A stretch of DNA of 64,000 bases from Megalobrama amblycephala (taxonomy: Eukaryota; Chordata; Actinopteri; Cypriniformes; Xenocyprididae): assembly GCF_018812025.1 (NCBI RefSeq), contig NC_063045.1, positions 48,800,691 through 48,864,690 on the forward strand, given 5' to 3'. Position numbers and translations under genes: made by a program. This document shows positions 35,646-47,135 of this stretch, one piece after another. How positions within the stretch are numbered: position 1 is the stretch's first letter; the number at the start of each line of letters is the position of its first letter. Under the pieces are notes generated by a model. The model was given only the letters and a program-made list of their open reading frames with translations, had not been told where the DNA came from and did not search any database.

Positions 35646-37135
35646 GTAGTGCACACACACTTTAACACTAATCAGTGTTAATTAACCTGGGTATTTTTCT
35701 GCGTATTAATACATAAATCTTATCTATTTCATTTTTGTATGACTGACAAATATGAATCACATTAAGTTTATTTGTTTATGTTAAAACTATGTAATCCAAA
35801 TGGATGGAAAATTTGCAACAATTTGAATGTAATTCAGTTACATAAAACTTAAATTTAGTCTGAAATATATATTTTTTTGAGTGTACAGTTTATAAACTGT
35901 ATCTAACACAGTTTATAATACAGTATATATTATAAATATTGAATACTTGATACTAAAAAAGCAATTGCCCGCTGGTGGCACAGTGCGGGTTAATCTGCAA
36001 AAATTATAGGCTTAGATCTGGAAAGGCTGTAATCACTTGAAACACCTTGAATTTGGTTTTGCTCAATCCAATAACTTCTGTCCAGCCCAAATCCCTTGTA
36101 GAGTGGAAACTTTGATTAAAATGAATGAAGTCCTGATTATGTGTTATCAAAGCTAATTATAAGTTTCAAGCAGTTAAAAAGCGGGTTATAAAGACAAAAA
36201 CGATAAGGATTGTAAAAAATGGCTTTTTAAATAGTACTCTTCAAATTAAGACATATATACGGTGATGTGTTTTACTCTAGCAGCACTGTTTGTTCATAGT
36301 ATTATACTTCTCAAATGAACCAGTGCCTTCAGGCAACTCAAATTCATTTAATTTACAGCAACAGCTTGACAGCTGTTGCTGTAAATTAAAGAAGTTTCAG
36401 GACTGATGTCAATTTAACATCTCAATCAATCAAGCTGTGTAACTTGTGTTCACTTCATCAAAGAGTCACTTTCTTTTCTCTGTCTTCCTCTCACTTGCAC
36501 ATCTGGTAATGCTTGTAAAATTGTCTTATATTTTATAATGTTTTTTAAAAATTGAATTATATTTTAGTTATTTTATTTATTATTATAAAATGAATTATTT
36601 TTAGAACATTTCCCTTACAATTTAAGGTTTTTGATATAATATTTTTCCCACTTTGAGTGTTATGGAGTTGCTGTCTTTGCATTATCCCTCTGGGAGATTA
36701 TATTGTTGTTGCAAAAATGAACACAAAAACAAACAGACTAATTAGTAACACTTAAGGCAATTAGTTATACCATCAATAATCTCACATTAGTGAAGCAAAA
36801 AACACTAATGAATGTCTCTTCTCTCAAGACTCTTAGGTACTGGAGGTTCTTTCCTGTTTAATGACACCTCTGGAGGACAAATTGGGCAATATATTGCCCA
36901 AAAGTCTTCTCAAGTTTACATTCAGTTTCCAGATCTGTAAAACAGAGGCAAAAACTGTGATTTGTTATCTGTAAACCACCACAACACCTTTTCATGTATG
37001 CATATTTATTATTAAGACAATGTAACATTTTCGTTGTTAGATTTCTGGTGAAATGTTTTAAGAGCTTATGCCATCAATTGACACAGATGTTGAAGGTGAA
37101 TTGTAAAGCACAGGCTGTTTGTGACTGTTTCTCAT
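35646..37135. other. Duplicated upstream flank of odorant receptor 2
   Basis: Noncoding, colinear with 20879-22209, apart from the extra segment at 36066-36235. The candidate splice acceptor AG (37136-37137) is conserved with copy 1. An upstream in-frame GTG at 37121 is not a credible start. Confidence 0.6.
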
Positions 37136-37195
37136 AGGTATCTGGTTTCTTGTCCACTGAAAGCAAGGAAGCTGTATCGTAAAAGAAGGACAGCC

Positions 37196-38170
37196 ATGCA
37201 GAACAGCAATTCTGCCCCCAACAACTCCATCGTTCAGCCTGCAGGATTTTACATTATTGGCTTAATTTTAATGCCATACAATAATATCTATGTCATGTTC
37301 CTCACTGTGCTTTATGTGATCACAGTCATATGCAATGTCTTTCTGATCACTATCATTTTCTATGACCACCGACTGCATGTCCCAAAGTTCATGGCTGTTG
37401 GTAATCTGGCTTTGGTTGATCTTGTTCTCAGCACTTCTCTTGTGCCTGGCATGATGAAGACTTACCTTGTTCTAGACAATTTTGTGCCATTCAAACTGTG
37501 CCTTGTGCAATTGTACTTTTACTTTACTTTTGTATCCCTCGAGTCATTTTCCATATGCATTCTCTCTTACGACAGATTTGTTGCAATCTGCTTGCCTTTA
37601 AGACAGGAGTCTATAAACACAAACACCAGAATGGCTTACATAGTTGGTGCACTTTGGTTCTTTAGTGTTGTTGTAGTAATCTATGCTATTGAATCCTTCC
37701 CAAACCTCTCATTTTGTAGCTCTATGATCAACAGCTATTTTTGCGATTATTCTCCTATTTTATTACTTGCTTGCAACGATATAACACATCAGTGGAATAT
37801 TGGCACTACTTTAGCTATACTCTTCATTGTTGTACCTTTGTCTTTTATTTTCTTGACCTATATGGGTATATTGATTGCTGTATTCAGAATGAAGAATAAT
37901 CAGAGCCGTTGTAAGGCGCTGGCCACGTGCACCGAACACCTCACATTAGTGGCCATATTCTACATTCCAATTTTAATTGTCTTCAATTTTATATTTTTTG
38001 GATTTAATTGGAACCCCAATGTAGGTCTGGTGTTCTTGTCTTTGTCGTCCCTCATCCCACCCTGCGTGAATCCCATCATTTACTCATTGAAAACTAAACA
38101 GATTCGAGACAGGATTTATTCCTTGTTAACTCACAGACTGTCTGTTCATCCTCTTAAAAATGCACATTAA
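37196..38170 (+). CDS. Odorant receptor (7TM GPCR), copy 2
   Basis: An intact, intronless 324-residue paralogue of the receptor at 22270, with 13 amino-acid differences (about 96% identity). All the odorant-receptor hallmarks are retained: SYDRFVAIC (124-132), KALATCTEHL (240-249), and PCVNPIIYSLKTKQIR near the C-terminus. The frame stays open upstream to 37121, but the ATG at 37196 matches the copy 1 start and lies 58 bases after a splice-acceptor-like ctcatag. Several replacements change chemistry: S13V and E16A in the N-terminus, S24I/S25L at the start of TM1, Y198H in extracellular loop 2, Y239C and E269G around TM6. The receptors could therefore differ in ligand response, but this is inference. 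Expression is presumably one receptor per olfactory neuron, as known for the family. Confidence 0.95.
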   Translation: MQNSNSAPNNSIVQPAGFYIIGLILMPYNNIYVMFLTVLYVITVICNVFLITIIFYDHRLHVPKFMAVGNLALVDLVLSTSLVPGMMKTYLVLDNFVPFKLCLVQLYFYFTFVSLESFSICILSYDRFVAICLPLRQESINTNTRMAYIVGALWFFSVVVVIYAIESFPNLSFCSSMINSYFCDYSPILLLACNDITHQWNIGTTLAILFIVVPLSFIFLTYMGILIAVFRMKNNQSRCKALATCTEHLTLVAIFYIPILIVFNFIFFGFNWNPNVGLVFLSLSSLIPPCVNPIIYSLKTKQIRDRIYSLLTHRLSVHPLKNAH

Positions 38171-38505
38171 TTTATAGAACATAACTGTGGCTTAACTTTT
38201 TATAATGTCATATGAGGATTTCTATGATGCTTATGTATTATTTTGTGTTCTTATTAAAATGCATTGTTTTTCTATCAAATTTGACTATCAAATTCTGCAG
38301 TTTCTCTGCAGTTAGTCATAAAGAAGCCATATCCATGTATTCTTTCATTGTGCAATATCTCTGTAAATTGTTCCCACATGAGAAAAAGCTGCCTCTATAT
38401 TAGTTATCACACAAATAAAACCAAGTCTTTCTTTTTAATAATTGCAATGTGTAAAATTTTCTTTCCCTTTACTTAAGTTTAGGTCTAAGGCTGGCTGACT
38501 AATTC

Positions 38506-38547
<42 letters not shown>

Positions 38548-38900
38548 GGTGTGTGTGTGTGGGTGTGGGTGGGTGGGGTGGGGGGGGGGGGGGGTGTCGG
38601 GGGGGGTGTCCAATGCCCTGTCCAAATACCTACACTTGCGGTCTTGGCCACTAAGTAAGTGCGCAAGACTGTCCCATGTCTTAAAAATGCCCACTAAACC
38701 CACACTATCTTGAATACCGCTTTGGAGCGGTATTCGAGGCTAAGCGCATCCCATCATGCATTTTGGGAACTCATATGCCCTGAAATCACAAGATCTCAAT
38801 GAAAACTTTTTATTGATGCAAAGTTGAGTCAGCTATATGTATGTTGTATATCATTTGCAACAAATTTTTATCACTTAAAGAAGCACCACAATTTTAATAT
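38171..38900. other. Duplicated 3' flank of odorant receptor 2
   Basis: Noncoding, colinear with 23245-24098. AATAAA-type signals occur near 38418 (caaataaaacc). The G/T-rich tract at 38506-38606 is specific to this copy. Confidence 0.6.
38506..38606. repeat. (GT)n/(G)n low-complexity tract
   Basis: About 40 bp of GT followed by gggtgtgggtggg and a run of more than ten G. It is present only in copy 2 of the duplication. The frames on both strands here are artefacts. Confidence 0.95.
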
Positions 38901-39244
38901 TGTGTATTCTGTTAGGTACATAGTGACCACTGAACAGACATTTAGAAGTGTATTTTAGAACGCAATGTATTGAAAATATTAAAAAAAAAAACTGTTAATG
39001 CTTGCATTTTTTTGCAAGACTATAAGTGTGTCCCATTAGATAATCAAAAATTCTACACACACTTGAGCCAAATACAGGAAATACTTCATGTATGTAGACA
39101 AGTGGTCAAGTGCAAAGCCCAGCCAGCACAGCTATGTGGGGCCCAGATGTCACCTGGGCTGTCTAACTGGGGCCCAGCCGGTTTTGTCCACAGTTTCCAT
39201 GCATGGAAACTATGCATTTTTTAAGTATGTCAAACATATTTTAG

Positions 39245-39370
39245 GCAAGGCAATTTTATTTGCATAGCAAATTTCATACACAATGGTAATTCAAAGTGCT
39301 TTACATAAAGAAGAACCAAATACATAATATTAAAAATGGAACGCATAAGAAATAGAAATAACAGTAAAAA
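39245..39370 (-). mobile_element. LINE/SINE 3' tail, reverse orientation
   Basis: aggcaattttatttgcatag, then caatggtaattcaaagtgct and ttacataaa, is the reverse complement of a common teleost LINE-derived 3' tail. No coding remnant is attached. Confidence 0.65.
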
Positions 39371-39570
39371 CAGGGAATTCCGCTATCTGGCTAGAAGAGT
39401 TTAGAAGTTTCAGGGAGTTTTTTGTTGTCTGTCAGAGTGGATCTAAACGGATCTATCCATCAGAGCGGAATTTTTTTTTGTGTTTTCTTGTGCTTGAATA
39501 CTAAAATGGCCCTCCTATGAGGTGTCAATCACAGAAACGGCCCCCAGCCAATATGAGTTTGAGACCCCTT

Positions 39571-39995
39571 CCATAGGCCCTCATTCCTGGGACTGATTGT
39601 GCACACACCTGCACCACATCACTCTCACACTATTTAAGCAGCACACACCCACACCTACACCGCGAAGTCTTGATTTGCACTTGTGATCATTTCTGAGTGT
39701 TTTCTGTGGATTGTTATTACTGTTGCCGTTTGGACTGTTTACCCCATGTGATTCTCTGCTGCCTGCCCTGACCCTTGCCTGTTTACTGGACTGTGTTTGT
39801 TTGCTGCCTGCCCTGATCCTTGCCTGTATCCTGAACTCTGTCTGTCTGCCGCCTGCCTCAGCCTCGACTGTCCCTGTTTACGTCTCAACCATTGCCTGTC
39901 CCTGTTTATGTCTCTGCCTTTGCCCTTGCCTTGTTGATACTGTTCTTAATAAAAAGCTGCAAATGGATCCCCACTCCGTTGACTCTTCATTACAG
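39571..39995 (+). repeat. 5' LTR of gypsy A, 5'-truncated
   Basis: It runs from ccataggccctcattcctgg to about the ttaca at 39995. It contains a TATA-like ctatttaagcag (39632) and a polyadenylation-type aataaaaagctgc (39949). The same sequence begins at 53642 and ends at 61939 as the split 3' LTR. The long frame beginning at 39711 through this region is fortuitous. Confidence 0.8.
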
Positions 39996-40002
39996 AAGAC
40001 TT

Positions 40003-40483
40003 CACCAAACAGCAATCCAGCAGCCATCGTGCAGCTCACCACTGAGCTGTCTGCTCAGGCCAATCAGCTCGCTGTACACCAGCATCAACTAAATTGGCTA
40101 ACATCCCTTACCGAGGAGCTGGTCAAAACTCTGCAAAGCCTCCGATTCAGTCCCGCCGAGGCCGCTGCCGCTCAGCCCTCTGCTCCCGCCAGTCAGGCCT
40201 TCACTCCTGCCACTGCAGTCAACTCGCGACTCACTTTCCCTGAGAAGTTCGACGGCAATCCAGCTAAATGTAAGGGGTTTCTGCTTCAATGCTCACTCTT
40301 CGTCAATCAGCAGCCCTCACTGTATCCCACTGACTCAAAGTGGATCTCTTTCGTCTGTTCGTTGCTGATCGGACACGGGCTGGATTGGGCCACAGCAGTA
40401 TGGAGAGAGGATGGCTCTGTGTTTCCCACCTTCTCTTTGTTTCTCCAAAGCTTCAGAGAGGTCTTTGAATACCTCATGGGAGG
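40003..40483 (+). pseudogene. Gypsy A gag, N-terminal part
   Basis: Structural capsid-type protein. After a Gln-rich, Leu-rich coiled segment (about 40030-40140) and an Ala/Pro linker comes the gag core with [20 protein letters not shown] (about 40230-40290) and ending [11 protein letters not shown] at 40483. The expected start codon after the LTR appears lost (agcaatcca at about 40011, where relatives of this family usually begin ATG). The frame continues upstream through LTR sequence only by chance. The TA at 40484-40485 is the mariner insertion site. Confidence 0.85.
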
Positions 40484-40829
40484 TACAAACCCAATTCCAA
40501 AAAAGTTGGGACACTGTACAAATTGTGAATAAATAAGGAATGCAATAATTTACAAATCTCATAAACTTATATTTTATTCACAATAGAATATAGATAACAT
40601 ATCAAATATTAAAAGTGAGACATTTTGAAATGTCATGCCAACTATTGGCTCATTTTGGATTTCATGAGAGCTACACATTACAAAAAAGTTGGGACAGGTA
40701 GCAATAAAAAAGTTAAATGTACATATAAGGAACAGCTGGAGGACCAATTTGCAACTTTTTAGGTAAATTGGAAACATGGTTGGGTATAAAAAGAGCCTCT
40801 CAGTGTGGCAGTGTCTCTCTGAAGTCAAG

Positions 40830-41183
40830 ATGGGCAGAGGATCACCAATTCCCCCAATGCTGCGGCGAAAAATAGTGGAGCAATATCAGAAAGGAGTTTC
40901 TCAGAGAAAAATTGCAAAGAGTTTGAAGTTATCATCATCTACAGTGCATAATAGCATCCAAAGATTCAGAGAATCTGGAACAATCTTTGTGCGTAAGGGT
41001 CAAGGCCGGAAAACCATACTGGATGCCCGTGATCTTCGGGCCCTTAGACGGCACTGCATCACATACAGGAATGCTACCATAATGGAAAGCACAACATGGG
41101 CTCAGGAATACTTCCAGAAAACATTGCCGGTGAACACAATCCACCGTGCCATCCGCCGTTGCCGGCTAAAACTCTATAGGTCA
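40830..41183 (+). pseudogene. Tc1/mariner transposase, N-terminal part
   Basis: It starts at ATG 40830 (MGRGSPIPPMLRRKIVEQYQ) and encodes the paired-like helix-turn-helix DNA-binding region, including KGVSQRKIAKSLKLSSSTVH and IQRFRESGTI, then an HRAIRRCRLKLY linker. It stops at 41183 where the Ngaro element is inserted. The longer frame that runs on to 41444 reads into Ngaro repeat sequence. Confidence 0.9.
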
Positions 41184-41184
41184 A

Positions 41185-41674
41185 TTCACGAGTTCACACT
41201 TACAAATAATCAGATAGAAAATAGTATGCGTAGTAGTATGCGTATTTGGTGTGCTGTCCGAGGAGAGGGCTCTGAGCTCGGTATTTTGGCCCGAACCCAG
41301 ATTACTCCCCCCCCATTCTGGTTAGTATTCTGGAAAGTAACCAGTGCAGGTGTGAGGAGACGGGGTGGTGGAGGGATGCTGTCAAACTGTCGAGGAATAT
41401 GGGTGAGTCGACCGTGTCTTTATATGTGCTTTCACTCATGCTGATTGGGTAGGTATGTTGATTACTGATTGCTGACAGCTGGCCAAGATGACGTGATGAT
41501 TAGTCAGATTATTTGAACGTTGCTCCTCCCGAATTTTGTTAATAAAACATCATTTCACGAGTTCACACTAATCAGATAGAAAATAGTATGCGTAGTGGTA
41601 TGCGTATTTGGCGTGCTGTCCGAGGAGAGGGCTCCGAGCTCGGTATTTTGGCCCGAACCCAGATTACTCCCCCC
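41185..41674 (-). repeat. Ngaro B1-A2-B2 terminal block
   Basis: B1 (41554-41674) and B2 (41185-41314) share ttcacgagttcacac, agatagaaaatagtatgcg and cgaacccagattactcccc; B2 has a few extra bases near its start. A2 (41376-41553) is nearly identical to A1. B1 and A2 abut directly at 41553/41554 (cat/ttcacgag), which is the sequence expected if the element's two outer ends were joined in a circle. A2 and B2 are separated by 61 bp. Confidence 0.9.
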
Positions 41675-41815
41675 AAAAATTGCAAACCAATGCAGGACAG
41701 CAGCCGGAACATACTGAAGACCCCCAAAATTGCCTTGCTTAGGCTGAATGTGCTGCTAGGAGGGTTAGTAAAGGACCGGTAGAGTTATCGTCATATGGAT
41801 GAAGACATTGGACAG

Positions 41816-42690
41816 CGCTGAGCTCCTGCGGGAGCAGAGGTGACATCAACTGCTGCGGCAGTGGGGAAATTAGCCAGAAGAACTGAGCTCCTGCGGGAGC
41901 TGAGGCGACATCACTGCTGCGGCAGTGGAGGAATTAGCCAGAATAACTGAGCTCCTGCGGGAGCCGAGGCGACATTACTGCTGCGGCATTGGAGAGAATA
42001 GCCAGAAGAACTGAGCTCCTGCTGGAGTCGAGGCGACATCACTGCTGCGGCAGTGGAGAAATAGCCAGAAGAACTGAGCTCCTGCGGGAGCTGAGGTGAC
42101 ATCACTGCTGCGGCAGTGGAGAAATAGCCAGAAGAACTGAGCTCCTGCGGGAGCCGAGGCGACATCACTGCTGCGGCAGTGGAGGAATTAGCCAGAACTG
42201 AGCTCCTGCGGGAGCCGAGGCGACATCACTGCTGTGGCAGTGGGGAAATAGCCAGAAGAACTGGGCTCCTGCGGGAGCCGAGGTGACATCACTGCTGCGG
42301 CAGTGGAGGAATTAGCCAGAACTGAGCTCCTGCGGGAGCCGAGGCGACATCACTGCTGCGGCAGTGGAGAAATTGGCCTGAAGAACTGAGCTCCTGCGGG
42401 AGCCGAGGTGACATCACTGCTGCGGCAGTGGAGGAATTAGCCAGAACTGAGCTCCTGCGGGAGCCGAGGCGACATCACTGCTGCGGCAGTGGAGAAATTG
42501 GCCTGAAGAACTGAGCTCCTGCGGGAGCCGAGGTGACACCACTGCTGCGGCAGTGGAGGAATTAGCCAGAACTGAGCTCCTGCGGGAGCCGAGGCGACAT
42601 CACTGCTGCGGCAGTGGAGAAGTTGGCCTGAAGAACTGAGCTCCTGCGGGAGCCGAGGTGACAACACTGCTGCGGCAGTGAAAAGAAATC
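41816..42690. repeat. Ngaro-internal minisatellite, 14 units of ~60-70 bp
   Basis: Each unit contains gagctcctgcgggagccgag, then gcgacatcactgctgcggca and gtggaggaattagccag, with small length changes (aataac, aagaac). The block gctcctgcgggagc and the block ctgctgcggcag are each short perfect or near-perfect hairpins, so every unit could fold into two stem-loops. The array lies between the recombinase gene and B1, in the 3' untranslated part of the Ngaro element. Frames through it are repetitive artefacts. Confidence 0.93.
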
Positions 42691-42753
42691 CCGGGATGGA
42701 ATGATGGTATTGGTTTAGTAGGATGTGATGATGAACGGGGCTAGAGCTGTGGT

Positions 42754-43720
42754 CTAGCTGATGAGTGTTCGTTGAGCTTTTTTAATATGGATGAGATTTG
42801 ATCGGATGTAATTCTTAAAAGCTTCTGATGACCAGCGACCCAAAGTTTGGATTTGGTGCTGGGAAAGGCCTTTTTGGGCAGCTGTAGTTGCTGCTCCTAT
42901 GCGGAACGAATGACTGGAGAAGTTGTCTGCTTGGATGCCGGATTGAATCAGGATTACTTTAAGGTGTTTTTGGAACCAAAAACGTGTGACAGGGCGGTTG
43001 GAATCGTCAACAAAAAGTGGGTCAGATGGGAGTTTAGCCGAAGCATTTCTGAAGTGTAAATATGCTGAAAGTGTTTGGTACGGCTGGATTGGTGCAGGGA
43101 GATTGAAGATGTAGATAAAATGGCCTTTTTTCAATTTGTCTGTTTTACTTTGTTTGATGAAGTAAGATATGGTGTCGTCATCTGACACTGATAAGTCTGA
43201 AATTGTGGGGTGGATTTTTGGGTTGAAGCTGGACGTGATGGTAAGTTCTGAACATCTGAGGAAACCAAAAAAGGCCAGTATGAACATTGCATCAAGAGTA
43301 CGGGCTGTGTTGGTAGAGCAGTAGCCTCGGCGGAGAGTGGAGATGCATTTAGTGAGGATGTCTAGGGTGATGGGTTTCCTGGTGTCTTGGCGTGTGGGTT
43401 GGGTTCTTTAGATGCCTTTGATGAGAAGGGATGTTTGTGAATTGGTTATTTCAGAAGATGGTGAGCCAAATATAAGTTTATGAAAGAACTGGATTCCGCT
43501 AAGATAACCCTTAATGGAGCCGACTTGGAGGTTCTTAATGCTGTCTAGATAAGATATGAATGAAGTAATTGTGAGAAGAGAAAAATCAGGAAAAGTTAGG
43601 CTGTAGGTGAGGTGAAATGACTTGAAGCATCTCCAAGCAGTTAAGTAAGATTGTAGGGTTCTGGGAGAAACGGCTTGAAAAATGTAATTGAGAGAGGTGT
43701 CGAGGAGTGTTTTCAGTGGA
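42754..43720 (-). pseudogene. Ngaro tyrosine recombinase, one in-frame stop
   Basis: Integration enzyme of the Ngaro element. The N-terminal part (43720-43411) resembles a core-binding domain (FQAVSPRTLQSYLTAWRCFK), followed by an in-frame TAA at 43408-43410. The catalytic part has FGFLRCSELT (first Arg, about 43255), an intact HSFRIGA box (about 42890), TLGRW and the nucleophile candidate NYIRS (about 42810). Arg, His-x-x-Arg and Tyr are all present, so the only visible lesion is the nonsense codon. The frame is offset from the preceding RNase H frame and starts near its stop. Confidence 0.9.
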
Positions 43721-43724
43721 TGGT

Positions 43725-46700
43725 TTATGGGAATATCAGCTCTGAATAATGAGGTACTGGGGTTGGGAAAGGGTCCGCCTCTGGTGCCAACAGCTTGAAT
43801 TTCTGAAAAGCAAAGCGAGAGAGAGAGTCAGCGATTTGATTTTTGGATCCAGGGACGTGTTTGGCAGTGATGATAAATTGATCACATGCTGAAATCCAAA
43901 TAAGGCGCCTTAGGAGAGGCATGAGCGCGGGGGAGTGTGAACGTCCCTTATTGATGCAATGTACTGTTGGTTCATTGTCGCAGTGAACTACGATGCTGTT
44001 GGTAGACCACTCTTTCCCCCACAGGAAGGATGCTACGACCAGAGGGTATAGTTCGAACAGTGCTGAGGAATTTGCTGACGGTTGTACATCCGAAAGCTGA
44101 GATGGCCATGTAGACGCGAACCAGCGGCCTTGATAAAACCCCCCGAAGCCAATAGAGGGAGCTGCGTCGGTATACAGTTGAATATCGATGGGGTGGGAGA
44201 GCAAGTTATTGTAGAAGAAGGAGAGACCGTTCCACTGTTTAAGGAAAGTTATCCATAAACTAAGTTCGTTGCAACACAAACTATTTAATGAGATTTGATC
44301 TTCTAGTGCGTGAATTGAAGACGCAAGGGAGAGGAGATGAGATATGAAAGGGCGGCCCTGCGGGATTATGCGCATCGCAAAATTTAAATGTCCGAGCAAA
44401 GACAACAGTTCGCGTTTAGAACAGTTTGGACTGTCTAGAAGGCCGGATGCAATCAGAACTATTCTGTCAATTTTTTCCTTTGGCAGCGAGGCCTGGAAAT
44501 GAACTGTGTCCAAATTAATGCCCAGGAATTCGATGGACGTGGCTGGACCCAAGGTTTTATCTTGGGCGATTGGAATCCCGAGCTCAGCGAAAGCCTTTTG
44601 GACCGTGAAAAGATGAGCGGCTGGAATGGCTTCGGGAGGCGAGATAATTAGGAAATCGTCGAGCAGGTGGATCACGTAAGGAATAGAATATTTGTTAGAT
44701 AAGATCCAGCAAATAGCTTCAGATAGCATATCGAAAATCTTAGGGCTGCTTTTGCATCCAAACGTTAAGCGCACAGCGAAATAACATTTTTCGTGTCAAC
44801 GTATGCCAAATAAGTGCCATGAGTCCGGGTGGATGGGCATCACTTTAAATGCAGAAGTGATGTCGACTTTTGCCAGCCAGGCGCCGCAGCCGGCATTTTT
44901 AATCAATGTTATTGCTTGGTCGATGTTGTGGTAATGAAGAGAAAATTCTTCGAGAGAGATGAGGCTGTTTATGCTTGGAAAAAGCGAATTATGCGGGGCT
45001 GAGAGATCGATTATTAAGCGTTTTTTGCCTGAAAATTTCCTGGTAGCCACTCCAATAGGGCTGATACGGAAAAGATCGAAAGGAGGCATGGAAAAAGGGC
45101 CGATCATGAAGCCTGATTCTACTTCTTTTTTGATTAAGTTGCTTACTGTGTCAGGTTCAGCGAGTGCAGACTGAAGATTGTTGCAAATTATATTTTGAGT
45201 GGGGAGGCTTTCCACTCCATGTTTGAAACCGTGCTCGAGACCGGTCAGTAAATACTCTGTAAAGTTAGTGTCAGGGTGGTTAGATAATTCGGCAGACAGA
45301 CGAGAAATATTCACAGGAGTCGACAAGTAATTTTTTGAATTTTTATTTTGAGATCTTTTTACAGGGCATATGATGCAGGAATGAGCGCCGCCGCAGTAGT
45401 TGCAGATGTGCAGGAAGCGACACCGCTGTTGTGCGCATCCCCCTGAGTTGAAGTTAATGCAAACTTGCTCTCGGGAGTTGAATGCGATTTTCTTAAAATC
45501 CTTTGTAGAAGCGTTAAAATTTGCTGATCGTGGGACGTAGCTAGTTGATCTTTCCGATGAAGGAACTGGGCAGGGAGGAATTGAAGGATTAACCAGCGGA
45601 CATGATATGGTTGAGTGAGAGAGTGATCTGCAGACTGCACAAGTGATATTACGGCAGCCCAAGAAAACTCGTTTGTGGAGCTCTGTGTCCAGAGCGCCCC
45701 AGTAAGTGCACTGGTTCCATTGAGAGATGCGCACGGCGCATTTAGCTGAAAACAGCTTGTGGTATGTGTAGAAATGAGAACCTCCATAAGATAACGCAAG
45801 CTCAGCAATTATCGCGAGATAATCACTCAGCTCGCGTCTCCTGTGGGGAAAAATGCTGCAGATAATTTCGCTATAGCGATTAAAAGCAATAGAGAATTCG
45901 ATGAAGGAAAGGAGACGAGATGGATTGACTGCAGAATTCTTTAAGGTAACTGAAAAGTCACCCACTTCTATTTGGTGGTCAGAAACGGATGGAGGAAGTA
46001 GAGATAGTAGAGCAGAAAGATCAACGTCCACACCTGAGAGTATCTGTGTCCTGATGTTGTTGGCAACTGGAGTAGGTTCCAGAGCTGTTGCATTTGGTGG
46101 GATGGGCATCGGCACTGCTGAGGACAGGGTGAATGGAGTTTTTGTTTGGGGGATAGTATTAGGAGGAAGGGAACCTGGGACCGGAGCCGTTAGCGGAGGC
46201 AGCCTCACGCTCGGTTCGGCCCCTGGGGCTTGGGGAGGAGCAAAAGTGTTGGAAAAAGGAAGCTGGGAAGGAAAATAAGGCGTCAGGGCCGGCGCCGTTA
46301 GCGGAGGCAGCCTCATGCTCGGGTTGGCCCCTGGAGCCTGTGGGGAAACGAAGATGTTAGGGAAAGACGTAGGCTGTAAAGGAAAATAGTGCGTCTGGGC
46401 CTGCGCTGCTAGCGGAGGCAACCTCGCGCTAGGGTCTGAAGATGGGGCTGCGGGCCACAGACAGGGAAGAGGATTAGAGACAGTGTGAGAAAAAGGTTGC
46501 GACGGCTGGGCCTGTGTTTCTAACGGAGTCATACTCACGTTAAAAGAACTGCCTGCGGGCAGAACGGAAGAACGAGGATCAGGTCTAGCAGCCACGGAGT
46601 CTAGGGCGCAGCCCAAACTTGCTGAAGGCTTGCCGCGTCCTGAAGCGCGAGGAAGCGCTGGTCTTGTGTGCGAAGGAGACGGTGATTCCTGTGGACGCGA

Positions 46701-47114
46701 TGTCGGGGCTTTGCGACCCTTGTGCGCTTTAGCGCTTTTGGAGGGAGGAGTGGATTTGGGAGAAGGAAAGGTGGATTGAAGTGACACATACAGATCATAC
46801 AACTGAGCTTTAGTCATCCTCCTAGAAAAATGAATGTCAGCGCTGATGAGTGCTTGTCTCAGACTTACTACTGTCCATTTTTCAATTGCAGGAATTGTTG
46901 GATGGGCCGAGGCGTAAGAAGACGCTGGAGATGCTGGTTGTTGTCTTGTAGGCGGAGGCGAGGGTAATCCTCGGCGTCGTGGAGAGCGGGAAGTAGCCCG
47001 AATGGGCTGACGTCCACGCAGTGGCTCCGGAGATTCGGAGATGACAACCGGTGGTGGAGATTCCTGGGAAGTGAAGGAGTCATTGTCGGAGGGGAAAAGT
47101 TGGATTTCGGACAT
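43725..47114 (-). pseudogene. Ngaro gag-reverse transcriptase-RNase H, one in-frame stop
   Basis: The first ATG is at 47114. The N-terminus is Pro/Ser-rich with a SAP-like segment (WTVVSLRQALISADIHF, then RMTKAQLYDLY) and a basic stretch. A gag-like central region follows, then a Cys/His-rich zinc-binding cluster (CAQQRCRFLHICNYCGGAH). RT begins with GVATRKFSGKKRLIIDLSAP and WLAKVDITSAFKVMP, is cut by TGA at 44796-44798, and resumes in the same frame with LTFGCKSSPKIF and the catalytic HLLDDFLII. RNase H has LYTDAAPSIGFGG, ELYPLVVA, HCDNEPTVH and IADSLSRF. Apart from the single nonsense codon the frame is open for about 1,130 codons, so the copy is fairly young. Confidence 0.92.
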
Positions 47115-47135
47115 TGCAGCAGTTTGGTAGACCAA

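Larger units (their letters stand above)
34236..39205 (+). repeat. Odorant-receptor segmental duplication, copy 2
   Basis: Colinear with 19719-24098. It differs by lacking the MITE at 19980-20213 and by having a Harbinger-like MITE (34819-35326), an extra ~165 bp near 36066-36235, and a GT/G-rich tract (38506-38606). Beyond 38900 it retains about 290 bp (38900-39182) that copy 1 lost at the DIRS junction, then shares gttttgtccacagtttccat with the post-DIRS flank of copy 1. Confidence 0.92.

Noticed and set aside
37121..37195. N-terminal extension of receptor copy 2
   Set aside because: It relies on a GTG start, crosses a splice-acceptor-like site, and is not matched by a start in copy 1; the ATG at 37196 is equivalent to copy 1's.
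39711..40002. Secreted or Leu/Pro/Cys-rich protein upstream of gypsy gag
   Set aside because: This is the gypsy 5' LTR read in frame with gag by chance; the periodic [14 protein letters not shown] pattern comes from short internal LTR repeats.
41816..42690. CRISPR-like regularly spaced repeats
   Set aside because: Units are contiguous with no unique spacers, the genome is vertebrate, and the array lies inside an Ngaro element; it is a minisatellite.
45359..46278. Frames of 149 codons (-) and 125 codons (+) inside the Ngaro region
   Set aside because: They overlap the 779-codon gag-RT frame in other phases and have no motifs.
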